From: Ambrosia x helenae
Taxonomy: Eukaryota; Streptophyta; Magnoliopsida; Asterales; Asteraceae
Assembly: GCA_030844895.1 (NCBI GenBank)
Contig: CM061228.1
Span: 51,139,081-51,203,080, forward strand
Direction: 5' to 3'
Length of the DNA: 64,000 bases
Both the position numbers and the translations under genes were made by a program. Below, piece after piece: positions 1 to 11,000 of the stretch. Below the pieces are notes generated by a model. The model did not search any database, was not told where the DNA came from, and worked only from the letters and a program-made list of their open reading frames with translations. The first letter of the stretch is position 1. The number at the start of each line of letters is the position of its first letter.

Positions 1-39
1 ATCAATATAAGAGTACAAGGAGTTCATATACCAATACTC

Positions 40-63
40 ATAATAATAATAATAATAATAATA
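40..63. repeat. (TAA)n microsatellite
   Basis: About eight TAA/ATA units lie within the gag region of the left-edge chromovirus. Confidence 0.8.
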
Positions 64-74
64 AGCCAATAACA

Positions 75-1082
75 ATGGCAAACACCAATAAACTCTCCTT
101 GTTACCAACTCCTAAACCTGTCAGCTCTAGGAGGTGGACTCTTACACAAAAAGAAATTGAAGAAAAAAGGGCCAAAGGTGAATGTTTTGGATGTAATGAA
201 AAATACTCTCAAGGGCATGTTTGTAAGAATAAGCAATTGTTTTCTATTGAATTGGTGGAAATTGATGAGGATCAAGAACAAGAGGAAGTATCAGAAGTCC
301 CTAATGTGCAGGATCAAGGACCAACTATTTCCTTGAATGCAATGACTAGAGTACCCTCAGTCTCCACTATGAGGGTGAGAGGTTCTATTGGAACAAAAAT
401 ACTACACATTTTGAGAGACTCTGGATCCACCCACAATTTTTTGAAAGAGCAGTTGGCTATTAAAATGAATTGTCCTGTCAAGAGCATTGCTGAGGTAAAG
501 GTTACAGTTGCTGGTGGGAATAAAGTTTCTTGTACCAAGATGTGTCCAAATTTTAGATGGATCATGCAAGGTAAGTGGTTCACTGCTGATGTTATTTTAA
601 TTCCCTTATCAAACTATGACATGGTTCTTGGAGTACAGTGGCTCCAGACCTTGGATGATATTGTTTGGAATTTTAAGGCTTTGACCATGAAATTTAAAGT
701 TGAGGGACAATGGGTGGAACTAAAAGGCATTGATAATAATGAGGTAACCCTTTGTTCAGCTGAGAAAATTAATGAGTTATTAACTCATCAGCAGAACCTT
801 GGGTCTGTCCAATTGTTCAGTTTGAACACTGCTAGTGAGCAGGTGTTTCAACATGAACCTGTGATCAGTGATAACACTGAGAGTAGTAGTTTGGATCAAT
901 TGTTAGCAAAGTATGAAGATGTTTTTGCTGTTCCAACTACTTTACCACCAAAAAGGAAGTGTGATCATAGGATTTTGCTTAAAGATGAAAATGTTACAAT
1001 TAATCAAAGAGCCTATAGATATCCAGCTGCCCAGAAGGATGTTTTAGAAAAAATGACTAAAGAGCACATTGATTCAGGGTAG
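75..1082 (+). pseudogene. gag C-terminus and aspartic protease of the left-edge chromovirus
   Basis: The open stretch of 335 codons starts in the gag tail. A single knuckle of the form CFGCNEKYSQGHVC lies near residue 38. The retropepsin active site DSGSTHNFL lies near residue 116, followed by the conserved VLGVQWLQTL strand near residue 186. The end (QRAYRYPAAQKDVLEKM) is the start of the reverse transcriptase connection, so the frame breaks just before the RT core. The first ATG is not the real gag start, because gag would begin upstream of the window. In the family this protease cuts the Gag-Pol polyprotein inside virus-like particles. Here it is a fragment of a dead copy. Confidence 0.85.
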
Positions 1083-2435
1083 TAAAGAATAGTCAGAGTG
1101 ATTTTGCATCACCTGTGGTTTTAGTTAAAAAGAAAGATGGCAGTTGGAGGTTTTGTGTTGACTATAGACAATTAAATGAGGCAACTGTTAAGAACAGGTT
1201 CCCTATTCCATTAATTGAGGAGCTCTTAGATGAATTGGGATTTGGGAGGGGCCATAGTATTTTCAAAACTTGATTTGAGGGCAGGCTATCATCAGGTTAG
1301 AATGGATGATGGGGATACTCATAAAACAGCCTTTAGAACACATCAAGGCTTGTTTGAGTTTTTGGTTATGCCCTTTAGGCTAACCAATGCCCCTGCTACC
1401 TTTCAGGCTTTGATGAATGAGACTTTTCAATCTTTAATGAGGAAAACCACTCTAGTATTCTTTGATGATATACTAGTTTATAGTCCTCATATGGCACAGC
1501 ATTTGAAAGACCTGGAATTAGTGTTACAGTTGTTGAGAAAGAATTCATTGTATGCAAAAAAATCTAAGTGCTCATTTGGGGGAAGGTCTGTTGAGTATTT
1601 GGGACATGTCATTTCTGAGAGGGGGGTAGAAACTGATCCTGCAAAGATTGCAGCTATTAAGAATTGGCCTGCACCAGTCACACTTAAACAATTAAGAGGT
1701 TTTTTAGGCTTGACTGGGTATTACAGAAAATTCATTAGAGGATATGGTGTTATGGCTAGGCCTATGACTAATTTGTTAAAAAAAGAAGCTTTTTGTTGGA
1801 ATGAATCTGCACAGGAATCATTTGAATTGTTAAAGCAAGCCCTGATCACTGCTCCTGTTTTAGCCTTACCTAACATGGAAAAAATGTTTGTGGTTGAAAC
1901 TGATGCATCTTCTAAAGGCTTAGGAGTAGTCTTAATGCAAGAAGGGCATCCATTGGCTTTCATTAGTAAAGCATTATCTATCAGGCAACAATCCTTATCA
2001 GTCTATGAGAAGGAATTGTTAGCCATCCTCATGGCAGTTAAACAATGGCACCACTACCTTATTGTCAAAAGATTCATAATCAGAACTGATCACAAGAGCC
2101 TCAAATTTCTGTTAACACAGAAGATTGTCACTCCTTTGCAACAGACTTGGTTAGCAAAGTTGTTGGGTTATGATTATGAGATTGAGTACAGGAAGGACAT
2201 TGAAAATTTAGCTGCTGATGGCTTATCCAGAGTAACAGAATTGGCCTTATTTGAGATGAGTTTGAGTTCCCTAGATCCATTGTTACTTCAAAGGATCAAG
2301 GACTCTTGGGGGCAAGATAGTCATTTAAAAGAAATGATTCAGCAGCTGCAACATGGGGCTACTATTACAAATGTGAGTTGGGATGGTCACATTTTAAAAA
2401 AAACAGGATTTGGGTGGGAAATGATCAGCAGTTAA
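1083..2435 (+). pseudogene. reverse transcriptase and RNase H of the left-edge chromovirus
   Basis: The RT core begins around 1110 (LVKKKDGSWRFCVDYR) in a different frame from the protease. After another frame break it continues as an open stretch from 1230 to 2435. Visible motifs are FSKLDLRAGYHQVR, LVMPFRLTNAPATF (the usual MPFGL is MPFRL here) and the catalytic FFDDILVYS. RNase H shows ETDASSKGLGVVL and RTDHKSLKFLL, followed by the HHCC start of integrase. The stop at 2435 precedes the first hAT insertion at 2492. The frame breaks at about 1082 and 1230 mean no full polyprotein can be made. Confidence 0.88.
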
Positions 2436-2491
2436 GAACAGATATCTTGAAAATCATGCATTCTTCTTGTATTGGAGGACATTCTGGGTAT

Positions 2492-2822
2492 TAGGGATGA
2501 GCATACGGTCCCGAAAACCGATCCCGAACCGAAAAAATACCGATCCCGTACCGAACCGATACCGAACCGAGGGTGTTCGGTATTGGTATCGGTACCCACA
2601 TTTAGAGGTTTTCGGTTTCGGTATTATCGGTATCGGTACGGGATCGGTATGGTATCGGTATTTTAAGGTAAAATACCGATACCACACCGGTAGCGTACCG
2701 ATACCGATACCGTACCGGTATAATCGGTATCGGTATCGGTATTGGTTTTTTGGACTTTTCGGTATCGGTATTGTCGGGATCGGTATCGGTTCGGTACCGA
2801 TACCGTCCCGAGCTCATCCCTA
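2492..2822. mobile_element. non-autonomous hAT MITE rich in GGTATCGGTA repeats
   Basis: The ends are inverted: TAGGGATGAGC on the left and its complement on the right. Direct 8-bp flanks CTGGGTAT (2484-2491) and CCGGGTAT (2823-2830) differ at one base, matching a hAT-type TSD. The interior consists almost entirely of short alternating GGTATCGGTA and complementary TACCGATACC units, so the element is strongly self-complementary. It splits the integrase zinc-binding region of the host retrotransposon. Several apparent ORFs inside it are repeat artefacts. Confidence 0.85.
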
Positions 2823-2830
2823 CCGGGTAT

Positions 2831-3046
2831 ATTCCAACTCTTAAAAGATTACAAGGAATGTTTTATTGGAAGGGCAGCTCTAAAGATGTTTTTGTGTTTG
2901 TGAAGAGTTATCATGAATGTTAACAAGCCAAATATGAACCAGTTGCCAATCCTGGTTTATTACAGCCTCTACCTATTCCTGCTCATGTGTTTACAGATGT
3001 TTCTATGGATTTTATTTCAGGATTGCCTAAATCTCAAGGTAAAGAC
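2831..3046 (+). pseudogene. integrase N-terminal segment between two hAT insertions
   Basis: Translation of this stretch gives the rest of the integrase HHCC region and the start of the catalytic core (SMDFISGLPKSQGKD). It continues the protein interrupted at 2491 and is cut again at 3046 by the next hAT element. The first catalytic aspartate (MDF) is visible. There are small frame breaks. Confidence 0.75.
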
Positions 3047-3786
3047 CATAGTCACAGAATTCGCTCGAAATGCCACGAATTTCGAATTGGTACGTTTCGT
3101 ACCATTTGGAATTCGCATCCGTTTGGTTCGCTACACAATTCACGTTTTTTAGGGTATAGTTCGGTGATCCAATTCGTCAGTCAATTCGGTTTGAAACTCC
3201 ATCACTGACGACATCAATTCATTGTTTTCGAGTCTGGATTAAAAAGAAACAAGAGAAAAAGAAAAAGAAAGATGGTGATACCAGATCTTTCGTAAGACTT
3301 GTGTTCTTGTTAGTGATGATGGGTGCTTCTGAATCAGAAGAAAAACCCATGGAGAAGAACTCATTACCCATGAAGAACACATTAGTGATGGCGGCTGTTT
3401 GTTATTGTTAGGTTTTTCTAGTGTTAGCTAAGTTTAGAATTTGAACACTTTAATTCCTCAATCTTTCAATTGTTCATATTTAGACCCTAAAAATTATAAT
3501 TTTAAATTAGCTTGTGTATTTAAAGTTTAAACAATTAACCCCACTATTTTTACTAGTTTACATTTTATTCTTATACTTATAAATTTATACATAAAAAGTA
3601 TAATATATATAATTATATATATATATATATAAAATATAAATAGCTACGTACCAGACTCTATGGTACACCGTACCAGTTCGTACCGAAATGGACCTACCCC
3701 CTCCGTACCGAATTCGTCTCATCTAACGAATTGCGAACCCGAACCGCGTACCCGAACCGGAGCGAACCGCGAATTAGGTGACTATG
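3047..3786. mobile_element. non-autonomous hAT MITE, 740 bp
   Basis: Terminal inverted repeats start CATAGTCAC and end GTGACTATG. A perfect 8-bp TSD, GTAAAGAC, is at 3039-3046 and 3787-3794. Removing the element and one TSD copy joins the integrase codons GLPKSQGKD to TILVVVDRLTKYG, which confirms the ends. The interior carries palindromic GGTACG/CGTACC and GAATTCG units near both ends and an AT-rich middle (about 3430-3640). No transposase is present. Confidence 0.92.
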
Positions 3787-3794
3787 GTAAAGAC

Positions 3795-4774
3795 ACTATT
3801 CTTGTTGTAGTTGATAGGCTCACTAAATATGGCCATTTTATTCCATTGGTTACCCTTATTCTGCTCCTCAAATTGCTCAAGTTTTTTTGGATACTATCTT
3901 CAAGTTACATGGGTGTCCAGTGACTATAGTATCAGACAGAGATCCTTTATTCATGAGTCAGTTTTGGAAGGATTTTATGAGACTGCAAGGGGTACAATTG
4001 TCATTCTCTACAGCCTACCGTCCACAGAGTGATGGCCAGACTGAAGTTCTGAATAGATGTTTGGAGTCTTATCTTAGATGCATGTGTATGCATTGCCCTA
4101 ATCAGTGGATGAAATGGTTAAGTCTAGCTGAGTGGTGGTATAACACTACCTTCCATTCTGCTATTAAGATGACTCCATTTGAAGCCTTGTATGGATTCCT
4201 ACCTGCTCTGCACATTCCCTATATTCCAAATGATACTAATGTGGCTGCTGTTGAAGACTTACATAGGGAAAGGGAAGCAATGATCATCAAATTAAAAGAG
4301 TCTTTACAGGCAAGCAGGAATAGAATGAAGCAGTATGCTGATAAAAATAGAAGTGAAAGATCATTTGAAGTTGGTGAGTGGGTCTATTTGAAACTAAGAC
4401 CATTTGTCCAGACCACTATGAGAAGACAGAAGCATTCAAAAATTGGCCCAATGTATTTTGGTCCATTTTTTATAATAGCTAAGATTGGGAAGGTGGCATA
4501 TAAGCTTGATTTGCCAGATGAAGCTCAAATTCATAATGTTTTTCATGTGTCTTTATTAAAGAAGGCATATGGGAATCACCAGCCAATTTTGCCATTGCCT
4601 GTGGGAAGGAGATTCTTATTGCAGCCAAGAGCAATTATTGATCAAAGAGTCTAATGAAGAGGAAATAAAGCTGTTAAGCAAGTGTTGGTGCATTGGCAAG
4701 ATTTGCCTATTACTGAAGAAACTTGGGAGTTCTTTGATGATTTTGTGTTGAGAATTCCGGAATTTGATTCTTGA
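3795..4774 (+). pseudogene. integrase core and chromodomain of the left-edge chromovirus
   Basis: The segment restarts at the integrase core (TILVVVDRLTKYGHF) and soon shifts frame. It then stays open from 3887 to 4654. It contains the second catalytic aspartate (VSDRDPLF) and the glutamate region (STAYRPQSDGQTEVLNR), followed by the GPF-type C-terminal domain (IGPMYFGPFFII and HNVFHVSLLKK). Two stops near 4652-4657 interrupt the same frame. After them a chromodomain-like end is readable (VLVHWQDLPITEETWE) up to the stop at 4772-4774. In active relatives the chromodomain directs integration to heterochromatin. Confidence 0.85.
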
Positions 4775-4798
4775 GGACAAGAATGTTTTCAGCAGGGG

Positions 4799-5009
4799 TG
4801 TTATGTTAGTAATAAAATGTATTTTAGTGTCTATTTGTAATAGAAAGATAATAGAGGGACTGAAAGTGGCAATATGTTAGAGTTCAAAAGTTAGTTAGGA
4901 GCGGTTACTAGCCGTTTATAAGTAGGTTGATGATTGTTAATAATAATCAGCTGTGATTTGTGTGAATTTCTTCTCTCTGTTTTTATGATTCTATCTTTCA
5001 TAGCTAACA
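4799..5009 (+). repeat. 3' LTR of the left-edge chromovirus
   Basis: It follows a purine-rich tract (CAGCAGGGG). It starts TGTTATGTTAG and ends CTAACA, giving the TG...CA form with a short inverted end. At 211 bp it is short compared with the 2.6 kb LTRs elsewhere in the window. The 5' partner is outside the window, so the extent rests on the motifs alone. Confidence 0.75.
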
Positions 5010-5033
5010 ATTTTCCTTTTTATCAAATCTTAC

Positions 5034-8000
5034 TTTTCTCCCATATGTTCCTTTTTTATCATGTAATGTAAAACCAGCATTTATTTTTTCCTTACTCTTG
5101 TCTCGAGACAATTCTGTATTATCAGCTTCCAGGCTACCTTCAATGTCATCATCCTTAACAAACCAACCGCTAGCCACGTCTGAATCATCATACTGTATTC
5201 ACAAAAAATAGTAATCATTCTAATATTTAGTAATCATTCTAATATTTCTTTTCGTTTTAAGGGAGTAAACCTTGTACTAAACTGATAATCTTCTACAAAA
5301 TAACTACAAGAATATCATGTATTCTAAGAATCTAAAAAGGCCAAGGGTGATTGAAATTTCGGTCTCATATTTTATAATATTGCTAAGCAACATTAGTCAC
5401 CAAAAACAAAGCACCTACCATTCTTTCTGCACTCTGACTGGGGGAAGACATCAGACCGTCAGATCTTCTATTTGGATTCTGAGAAACCTGGGGAGAACCA
5501 CCTCTTTTAGAGGCATCTGCCAGTGTCATTGCTATACTATGAGCCACATCTTCATCAGCATTTTCCCTCAGTTTTAGACCTTTCTTGACATTTCCATATG
5601 AATGTGAGACAGGGAAACGTGGCGTCCGTTTTCCAACAACACGAGGTTGACTTCCTATTCAAATACAGAAAAAGCAATATCACAACTTATCTGTAAACCA
5701 CTTAAACGATTAAAAGAAACACGATAAAGATATATGGTTATTGTTATTAACCCATAGTTGGACTAGAGCCAGTCTAGCTATGATAACGAGGTGGTGGAAC
5801 AACAGGTAAGCAAAAGAGAATATTTGGATGTGCAATATGAAACTATTATTTCCATTACTGTGACTTGATCACAGTAACTCTTAGTGTTTTAATAAAATGA
5901 ATTATGATTATCTGATATACTGATTTCTCAGCAATACGCCCCACTTACCCTGTGCGCATATAATGTATATATGTGTGGCCCTTGGGGGGCAAAAGTAAAG
6001 TTGCACCTGTTTTAAACGTTATTTTACTAATTTCGTGAAAATAACGTTAAAAACGACGGACGGTTAATCATGCATCATGTGGTGGCGTGGATAGCCAAAA
6101 GACAAAGAGGTGCATGCACCGACCGGGTTTGTCCCGATTGCTAAGTGTTTTGTGCCTTATGTCCAAGGCTTGATACCAAACCACATCGAGCCGGGGGTCT
6201 CACTGGAAGCAGCCTCTCTATTCTTAGGGGTAGAGGTAAGGCTGTCTACATCTTACCCTCCTTAAACCCTACCTTGGCTTTGCTATAGGTGGGATTAACT
6301 GAGTATGATGATGATGATGACTGATTTCTCAGCAATCACTTACCAGCAGACCGCTTCTTCTTTAATAATGACAAGAAACCATAGTCTGTTGGAGCATCCT
6401 CCGGATGCAACCGTAAACCTTTCGATGTGGTCTCATAGACTTTGCGTTGCATGCGTTTTTTAGGCTTCCGAGATGGTCCCACACCATCATTCCTTTCATG
6501 TTCACTATCCCTGTCTTCCTGAAAAATCACAAGTAATAAATTAAATCCACTAATCCATCTTCACAAGCAAGTTGCCTAATACAACTTTTAGTTGGCAGGT
6601 TAAATAGAAGGCACAGTGCATTAACCCTTTAGTTTCTGTTTTGTTTGGAAAGTTAAAATATTAGACACTTACACTCATGAAGAGTAAGAGAATATTGACT
6701 TACAAGTTACAACTTACAAATATAAGGGTTTTATTGTTTGTACCAGACTAGCAGTTTAGGCATATGTTCCATCGACTTGTTAGTGCCTAGGGTTTAGCCC
6801 AATCTGCTTTTACCCGATACATCAATATAAAACAATGTATATGCATGTGCTAATGAGTTTTCCATGTTACTTCTCCATCTGAACCTACCTCATTTTACCT
6901 TAGATGCTATCACACTTTTCATTTAACCTTAACAAAATGCAACAAAAAGGAAGGGGTGGATATGTGCCAGCAGCAATAAAATTAAAAACGTTTATCAACA
7001 AACAAGTTGAAATCTTACCATGTTGCTGTAATAATCAGTCATCATAGCAATGAAGCCCACAACCGATGCTGTGCCCTCTGGAAGAGATAAGTATGCCTGA
7101 AAGTTCAAAATGTACATAAAATGAAGTAACAAATAAAAAGAATGTGTAGCTCGTTTAAAACCAGTGTTGCAGAAGGCGCTAGGCGCTAGGCGGGCGGTGA
7201 GGTCTAGCCTAGGGACTAGTCGGGACTAGGCGAAATTAGGCATTTTGGTATTTTTATACATATTTTATATATATACACACAAATTTAGGTGTTTTTTGAA
7301 AATATGTTAAGATATATACACATAATACTTAAGAATTAAAAGTTTTAGGAATAAAAGTAAACTAATAAAAGATAGAGGGATTAAATTTTTACATACACAA
7401 ACTAGTTTTACATAAAAAAAATAAAGGTTTTAGAAATAAAAGTAAACCAGTAAAAGATAGAGGGTCAAATGTGAAAATACCTAAAACTTATTTAACCCTA
7501 AAAACACTAAACTAGTTCAGCCGACAAATTCATGCTTCTTCTTCCTCCCTGCAGCACGTCTTCTTCTTCCTCCCTGCAGCACGTCTTCTTCAGCTCTGGT
7601 AAGTTTCTTCTTCCTCTTGTTATCTTCTTCTTCCTCCTGAAATCTTCCGCCTAGGCCCGCCTGGCCCACCGCCTAGTCCACCTATAGCTCGCCTAATCCT
7701 CAAAAGGCCTAGGTCACCGTCTATGGCTAAATTCCGATATTTATAGCCGCCCAACGCCTAGGCGGCCGCCTAGGGCGCTTTTTACAACACTGTTTAAAAC
7801 AGTTTCGAAAGCACTCAGATCATAAACACTAAGGGTATGTTTGGCAAAACTAGCTGGAGGCTGGTAGCTGCAAGCTGCAAGCTGGTAGCTGCAAGCTGGA
7901 AGCTGTTAGCTGAAAGCTTTTTAAATATATTTTGGTGTTTGGCAGAGTAGCTGGACCTTTTAATAAAATGTATAAAATGACCAAAATGGTCATAATTAAA

Positions 8001-11000
8001 AGATTGTAAAGAATATTTTTATTTTATTTTTAAAATAGAATGGGTATTTGTGTCATTTACTAACTAAAAGCTTTTAGCTAGTAGAGCTTTTTCTTAAAAG
8101 CTACTACTAGTAGCTTTTCATTGTAGAGCTTTTTCTCTAACCTAAAAGCTTCCAGCCCCTTTAACCAAACAAAGCTTTTTATTAAGTAGGAGCTTTTTCT
8201 TAAAAGCTTGAAGCTTGAAGCTCCTAAAAGCTCTTAAAAGCTCCTTGCCAAACATACCCTAAATCCATGTTTTTAAATGTCATTCGCTTGAGAAACCGAA
8301 ATGATGTATAAAACAAAAGGCTGCAGGTAGGTGCATTATTGTAAATTTTCATCCCAAATCTTAGGCTCATGGCTTGACAAATATAGCAAGATGATAAAGA
8401 TCAAGCCAACTACAAAAACTAGCGTTTAAAGTCGATATGTGCAAATCCTTTTCGCATACATTTCTTGCACTAGCACTGTTTACCCTTCCCCATAACAGCA
8501 TTACCATTTCTTGTGATGACGTCACCTACTGTCTACCTAACTTTTGCTAGCAGTTTATTTCACATTACATGAGCTGATCTTATTGCTAGTAATAACATTT
8601 TACCAATTGAATTCCATTGCATTCTCTTGTTTCCATTTATTATACATCCACTTGTCTTTGTCTCCAATTACATAACAATACCAAACTGTACAGTTAGGAA
8701 AATCCAGGTCCAGACTGTCAGTGCCTGACTGCCTGCTCACTGTTGTTTGACGTTAAAACAACTCATAATCACATGATCTTAATTCAGTGCCATATCAAAA
8801 TAACACAAAACAGGATATGTTACCAACTGGAGCTAATAGGTCAAGAGGTTTGGTTTGCTTAGTACTGCTTTGAGTTATGAGAGCTCAAGAGATGTTTATT
8901 TTACATTGATTTATATGAGTTACAATAAAATTATACTTTAATTTAATCAATAAGCAGTTCATCTGATATACTAGGTAATTCAAGAAAACAAGATCACTAA
9001 CAGTATTAGACAGATTAATATATCATATTTACATTCAGAGATCAAAAGCAACAAAATACTTTAAAGTGCGAAATATGCGGCCACAAAAACAGCTCAATAG
9101 AAGGGAGTGATTACCTTATTCAGAGAATAAACAGCCTCCACCATATCGACAGAGCGGTTTCGGAGAACAGCAGCCACCTAGATGTGCATATATTATTTAA
9201 ATATTATTAGATGCCACCACAAGTTTCAAATTAACTATGTGCTTAAGCCAACTGAAAGACTCATAAAACCTAACACTAAGGAAAAATTAATGAAATTCAA
9301 GTGACCTTTTTCCAGTCTCTCCCGTGCTTACGATATGCTTCGTAAAAATGTTGCAGCTCTTGCTTGCTCCAGTGTGGTCCCAGCATATCCGACAACTTCT
9401 TTTTCTGGAAAGAATAAGACAGTGGTTTATCAACAACTAAAATTGTATGTCGTTTCTTATTTAAGCAGTTGGTAATGACTCTGACAGATCAGCATTCAGC
9501 AGCTACATACAGCTCTATTTTTAAAGACTGGTTTTATTTTTGTAAATTCAACCACAGAAAATGTATGGTGTATGTATACCAACCATAGTTATCAAAAGCC
9601 ATCGCCTTGACCGCCTAGGCGACCAATTTCCTAGAAGCCACCAGATCCCGCTTTTCCCTCCTAGATAAAAAAAGCCACGATCTGCTTTTTAAAACCTAGT
9701 CCCCTAACTAATATAATCGACCAATACTTACCAATTTATAGAGATATATATATAAATCTCAATCAAATCCTTTTTTTTTGTTTTTGTTTTTAAATATATT
9801 TGATTTTTAAAACACTTATAGATATTGAATTATTCTTTAATATATAAACACCTCAACTAATTGATTTACCATCAACTAATTATGTCTATTACATAGTTAT
9901 AGAAGACGTGTTAATCCTTTTAGCAGGTATGGCTAAATCAGCCAGTTTATATTTATATTATTTTATAAATGATTGTTATTTGTAATGATTTGGTGATTTT
10001 TTTATTTTTTTTATTTGCGCTTTTTTTTGCGCTTCTCGCCTAGGCCACAGGCGGAGCCTAAGCGCCTTGAGTGCGCCTCACGCCTTTGATAACTATGATA
10101 CCAACATCATAAGACTATGTTAGACCTCAAAATGAGAGCAACAAAGGAAAGTATAACTTAATACTATCAAGGCCAGTGATTCCAAGAAGTTAGTGGAATA
10201 TCATGTCATCAAGACAACTGAAGTATAAAGCAACCATGTCACAAATAATGACTTCAATAAGCTACTATAATGACTACATAGGCCGAAGCGGTAATCAAAG
10301 GGGTACCAAAATTGTGTTTTCATTCGATTAAATCTATAAACACACCATGATCATTGAGCAATTGCAAACTAAATTTATGGGCATGGATTGTTGTTTTGAA
10401 TTTTGAATATTGACATAACAGACTGTTGGTCCTTTAATATGCAACATGTATTTGCTGAAGTGCAATTAGATACTTGGAGTCTTCAATGTACAAAGTTAAC
10501 TCACAAATCTATTGTAATGAATATAATCTAAATCTCAGAAGTTACATATCATGTAGAGAACAAAACGACTCCCATCTTGAATGAAAATGCAAAGTGCTTG
10601 GAGAAATATGTCCATTTTCAGGAGGCCTTGACTTCAAATCCAAGTAGAATTATGTAACCCCCAATAAACAAATACCCAGTAAAATCCCACTCATAGCAAA
10701 AGCTATTGGTAGGGTCTGGGGATTATTTTGGTGTTCTACATATGGCATTATTTTCTAAATCGTTCGAATCCACCAGTTTTGGCAGCATATTCTAAAGACG
10801 TACTGGGTACAGCAGCATATACATGAGTTGCACACCCATGTATAAATATCAAAAGAATCACTTGAATACAGCTGGTGCAGCATGGATTTCTCTTTTCAAA
10901 GGGTTTGGCTACTTGCTAGGTAGTTAAATCGGCTGATATATCGGTGATATATCACCAATTCAACCAATATATCGGTACAAAATATCGGTCAAAATATCGG

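Larger units (their letters stand above)
1..5009 (+). mobile_element. Ty3/gypsy chromovirus, 5' part outside the window, degenerate
   Basis: An LTR retrotransposon in + orientation. From left to right it shows the end of gag (CCHC-like knuckle), aspartic protease (DSGSTHNF), reverse transcriptase (FFDDILVYS), RNase H, integrase and a C-terminal chromodomain-like segment, then a purine-rich tract and a 3' LTR. This gag-PR-RT-RH-INT order with a terminal chromodomain is the Ty3/gypsy chromovirus layout. The coding region is broken by frameshifts, by stops and by two hAT-type insertions (2492-2822 and 3047-3786). The 5' LTR and most of gag lie left of the window. The 3' LTR ends 24 bp from the donor side of an ALY-like exon on the other strand, so the element probably sits inside an intron of that gene. 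Its left TSD cannot be seen. Confidence 0.9.

Noticed and set aside
2454..2844. Several overlapping ORFs rich in Y, R, G and I on both strands
   Set aside because: They are translations of the GGTATCGGTA repeats in a hAT MITE, with no codon or domain signal.
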